This document shows, one piece after another, positions 62,164-64,000 of a stretch of DNA of 64,000 nucleotides (the stretch's first letter is position 1; each line of letters begins with the position of its first letter). Source of the DNA: Cinnamomum chago. Lineage: Eukaryota > Streptophyta > Magnoliopsida > Laurales > Lauraceae. The translations under genes and the position numbers were made by a program. Location: the NCBI GenBank assembly GCA_038049695.1, contig CP142452.1, positions 69,879,501-69,943,500 on the forward strand. Reading direction: 5' to 3'. Below the pieces are notes generated by a model. It had not been told where the DNA came from. It did not search any database and saw only the letters and a list, made by a program, of their open reading frames with translations.

Positions 62164-62956
62164 ATGCTTTCTTCGAAGGATGTGAATTTCGTCGGTTATA
62201 CATACAAGAACTTCGAAATTGTCAATGATCATCCTGTGCCTGGCATTGGTCTCTCTCTCTCTCTCTCACGAACACATCTTCTGAATCCATGGAAATAATT
62301 ATATTCTTTTATTGGTGTACCTATTCATCTACCGGTGATCTTATTGGATTTTAATTTATTCAATGCAGCGGAATTAAAGAAGAAGAGCAGTAAGCCAAAG
62401 AGGCCATCGATCAAGTCATTGTTTGGTACAATCTCTAATCACTATGAACTATAATGTCCTGAACCTCAGCAAATGCATAGTTAGAGAAATGAAGGGTTCT
62501 GCTCACAAGATGTCACTCCTTTGGTGATCTGGACTGTTGACTGAAAGTGGATGCTATCTTCTTTTCTTTTATATGTGTGATCTGTAGATCCAGTAGTAGT
62601 CCAAGGTGCATCAGTTGTAGGTAGGGTCTATCAATCAGTGGTCTGGATCACTAAAGTTTTGGCCTCCTATATAGAGTTCTGCCCAAGGCTAAGTATGCAT
62701 TTCCTGAGACTCTGGATCAGATAATGTTCCCAATGAGCACAAAAATGCTCTGAGCTTGTTTTTGTAATCAATTTATTCAGTCTGAAATGCCCTTGTCTAC
62801 ATGGTCCTTGTAGATTCAGATACTGCTCAGAATCCACCTGCTCAAGGTAGTTTTCTCAATCTACTACCTACACAACTAGAAGTCTCTGAGAGCCCGGAGC
62901 CATCGCTTCATGCCACTAAGCCTCCACCTTATCCTCACCGGTCTCAACGTAGATAA
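62164..62956 (+). pseudogene. Captured NDR-type AGC kinase C-terminal exons
   Basis: Three exons with GT-AG junctions: 62164-62248, 62369-62425 and 62814-62956, with phases that join to 94 codons and a TAA stop. They encode MLSSKDVNFVGYTYKNFEIV, AELKKKSSKPKRPSIKSLF and a Pro/Ser-rich tail with GSFLNLLPTQLEV. This matches the C-terminal end of plant NDR (AGC VII) kinases, including the hydrophobic-motif FVGYTYKNFEI region. The kinase domain is absent. The tail shows no stop or shift, so capture may be recent or the parent close. Subfamily call from memory. Confidence 0.75.
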
Positions 62957-63046
62957 CAATCTTCACCAGTAACTGTCCATAGCGGAAACTGTCCATAGTA
63001 ATGTTAGAAACAGAGATCTGAGGCCAACAGATTTTTTTGTTTTGGA

Positions 63047-63049
<3 letters not shown>

Positions 63050-63089
<40 letters not shown>
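63050..63089. repeat. TA microsatellite, about 20 units
   Basis: An uninterrupted alternating A/T run of 40 bases just after the kinase fragment. Confidence 0.9.
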
Positions 63090-63091
<2 letters not shown>

Positions 63092-63879
63092 TGTGATAGA
63101 TCTTCAATGATATCAATCATAAATGCTGGCCCAGATCCAAGTTTATTGCTCTAAACCTTGGGTCCTTCTCTTATATTCCTCCAAAGAATTTTAATTTCAT
63201 TATGTGATGTAATTTTTCTACGGACTTGATTTAATGGAATCTCTCTGTTCTAGGGAAGAATTTTACTGTTTTCATAATTGATTTCAGTTGCTTTGTTTAT
63301 ATATAGTTTCACTAAAAGTTGTGCATATGACATTCTTAATCATATGTTAATCTTGCTATTTTTTTTTTATGTAGATTGAATCAAAATTGAAAAACAAATT
63401 TGTTAAAAGAGTCCATGCAGTTAGGATGCAACCAACATGAAGGCCAAGTATTCAGAGTAACACATTGCTGCATGACAAAATGACGTTTTTTAAAACAATG
63501 GTGCAGGTGTTGGAATGGTGCAACAAGGAAATGATCATATATGAACATGTAAATTTTCATTGGCATTTGAATGTTGGTATAGAGTAGAATGTTACCAATT
63601 GTTTTAATTTTGTAATGGTAATGGTAAAGTGCTTTCAATGTTGAAAGGATGTTTGAATATTAATATGAAGTGGAATGAATTTTCTTGTTTTATTTTTTGA
63701 TGATTTTGGAATGGAAATGGACGTTGGGTGTAGTAGATTTGGTCTTGGACGATGGAATTAGCAATTTCAATTTATTTATGTGACACAGGTTGGAAGTTGA
63801 CATGAATTGATATATATACAGGAAAAGAAAATTAAAAATTAAATAAATAAGTAAATTATATTTTAAAAAATAATTATTT
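63090..63879. other. CACTA interior near the right end
   Basis: No gene supported. AT-rich sequence before the returning CCGGCG subterminal words. Confidence 0.4.
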
Positions 63880-64000
63880 CCGGCGAGATAAAACGCCGGC
63901 AAAAAAATTTTAAAATGGAATTTTCGTAAATTGTAAATCTTTTCCTGGTGCAAAATTAATGTTGGCAAAAGTTTTTTGAAATTTATATTTAAAAAAAAAA

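Larger units (their letters stand above)
55899..64000. mobile_element. CACTA transposon with captured host genes, right end outside
   Basis: The left terminus CACTACAAGAA starts at 55899 after TAA. Dense subterminal words TTTTACCGGCG, GCCGGCAAAA and TTTCGCCGGC fill 55915-56225. Related words return at 63880-63960 (TTTCCGGCGAG, ACGCCGGCAAAA), so the right end lies a little beyond 64000. No transposase was seen. The 7.6-kb interior holds exons of several host genes, listed separately. Left and right word sets are in opposite orientation, as expected for CACTA subterminal repeats. Confidence 0.85.

Overview
This is nuclear DNA from a flowering plant. The evidence is spliced plant genes, a class III peroxidase, tRNA-iMet-primed LTR retrotransposons and plant-type CACTA, hAT and Harbinger elements. 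The species cannot be read from the window. It is AT-rich and dominated by transposons. Only two host genes look intact: a small acidic protein of unknown function (7704-8147) and a four-exon class III peroxidase (21872-24364).

Layout. 1-7600: intergenic DNA with a Tourist-like MITE, two SINE-like remnants and a nest of hAT MITEs. 7650-12620: the acidic-protein gene, then a collinear but degraded second copy of its 3' end and downstream flank, with a hAT MITE between the copies. 13000-19300: a cluster of hAT MITEs, most with readable 8-bp target-site duplications (TSDs), plus a complete 334-bp TRIM retrotransposon. 19435-21532: a solo LTR ending about 230 bp before the peroxidase TATA box. 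21872-24364: the peroxidase. 24560-29740: a LINE remnant carrying a hAT MITE, then a broken partial copy of the peroxidase split by a 2.3-kb solo LTR. 30274-33700: another MITE, a broken F-box gene and a LINE remnant. 34351-37317: a 3-kb solo LTR. 37780-41420: Copia remnants, mostly on the minus strand.

41809-64000 is one nest. A Tekay/Del-like Ty3 retrotransposon (LTR about 3 kb) carries gag-pol at 50400-55115, broken by many stops and frameshifts. Each of its LTR copies is interrupted by a different CACTA transposon. The first (44104-49473) is complete, with TTA duplications, and carries minus-strand exons of a 14-3-3 gene and a CCCH zinc-finger gene. The second begins at 55899 and runs past the window. 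It carries exon-level pieces of at least four host genes: topoisomerase I, a CLU/TSS-type TPR protein, a pectate lyase (minus strand) and the C-terminal exons of an NDR-type AGC kinase. Many of their splice sites are still readable.

The most notable signals are the multi-gene capture in the CACTA elements, a set of hAT MITEs with similar ends but different amplified GC-rich words, clusters of TCGA-centred palindromes in LTR-like sequences, and six premature pol stops that all fit CAG-to-TAG change. Protein identities come from recognising motifs by eye. No database search was run.
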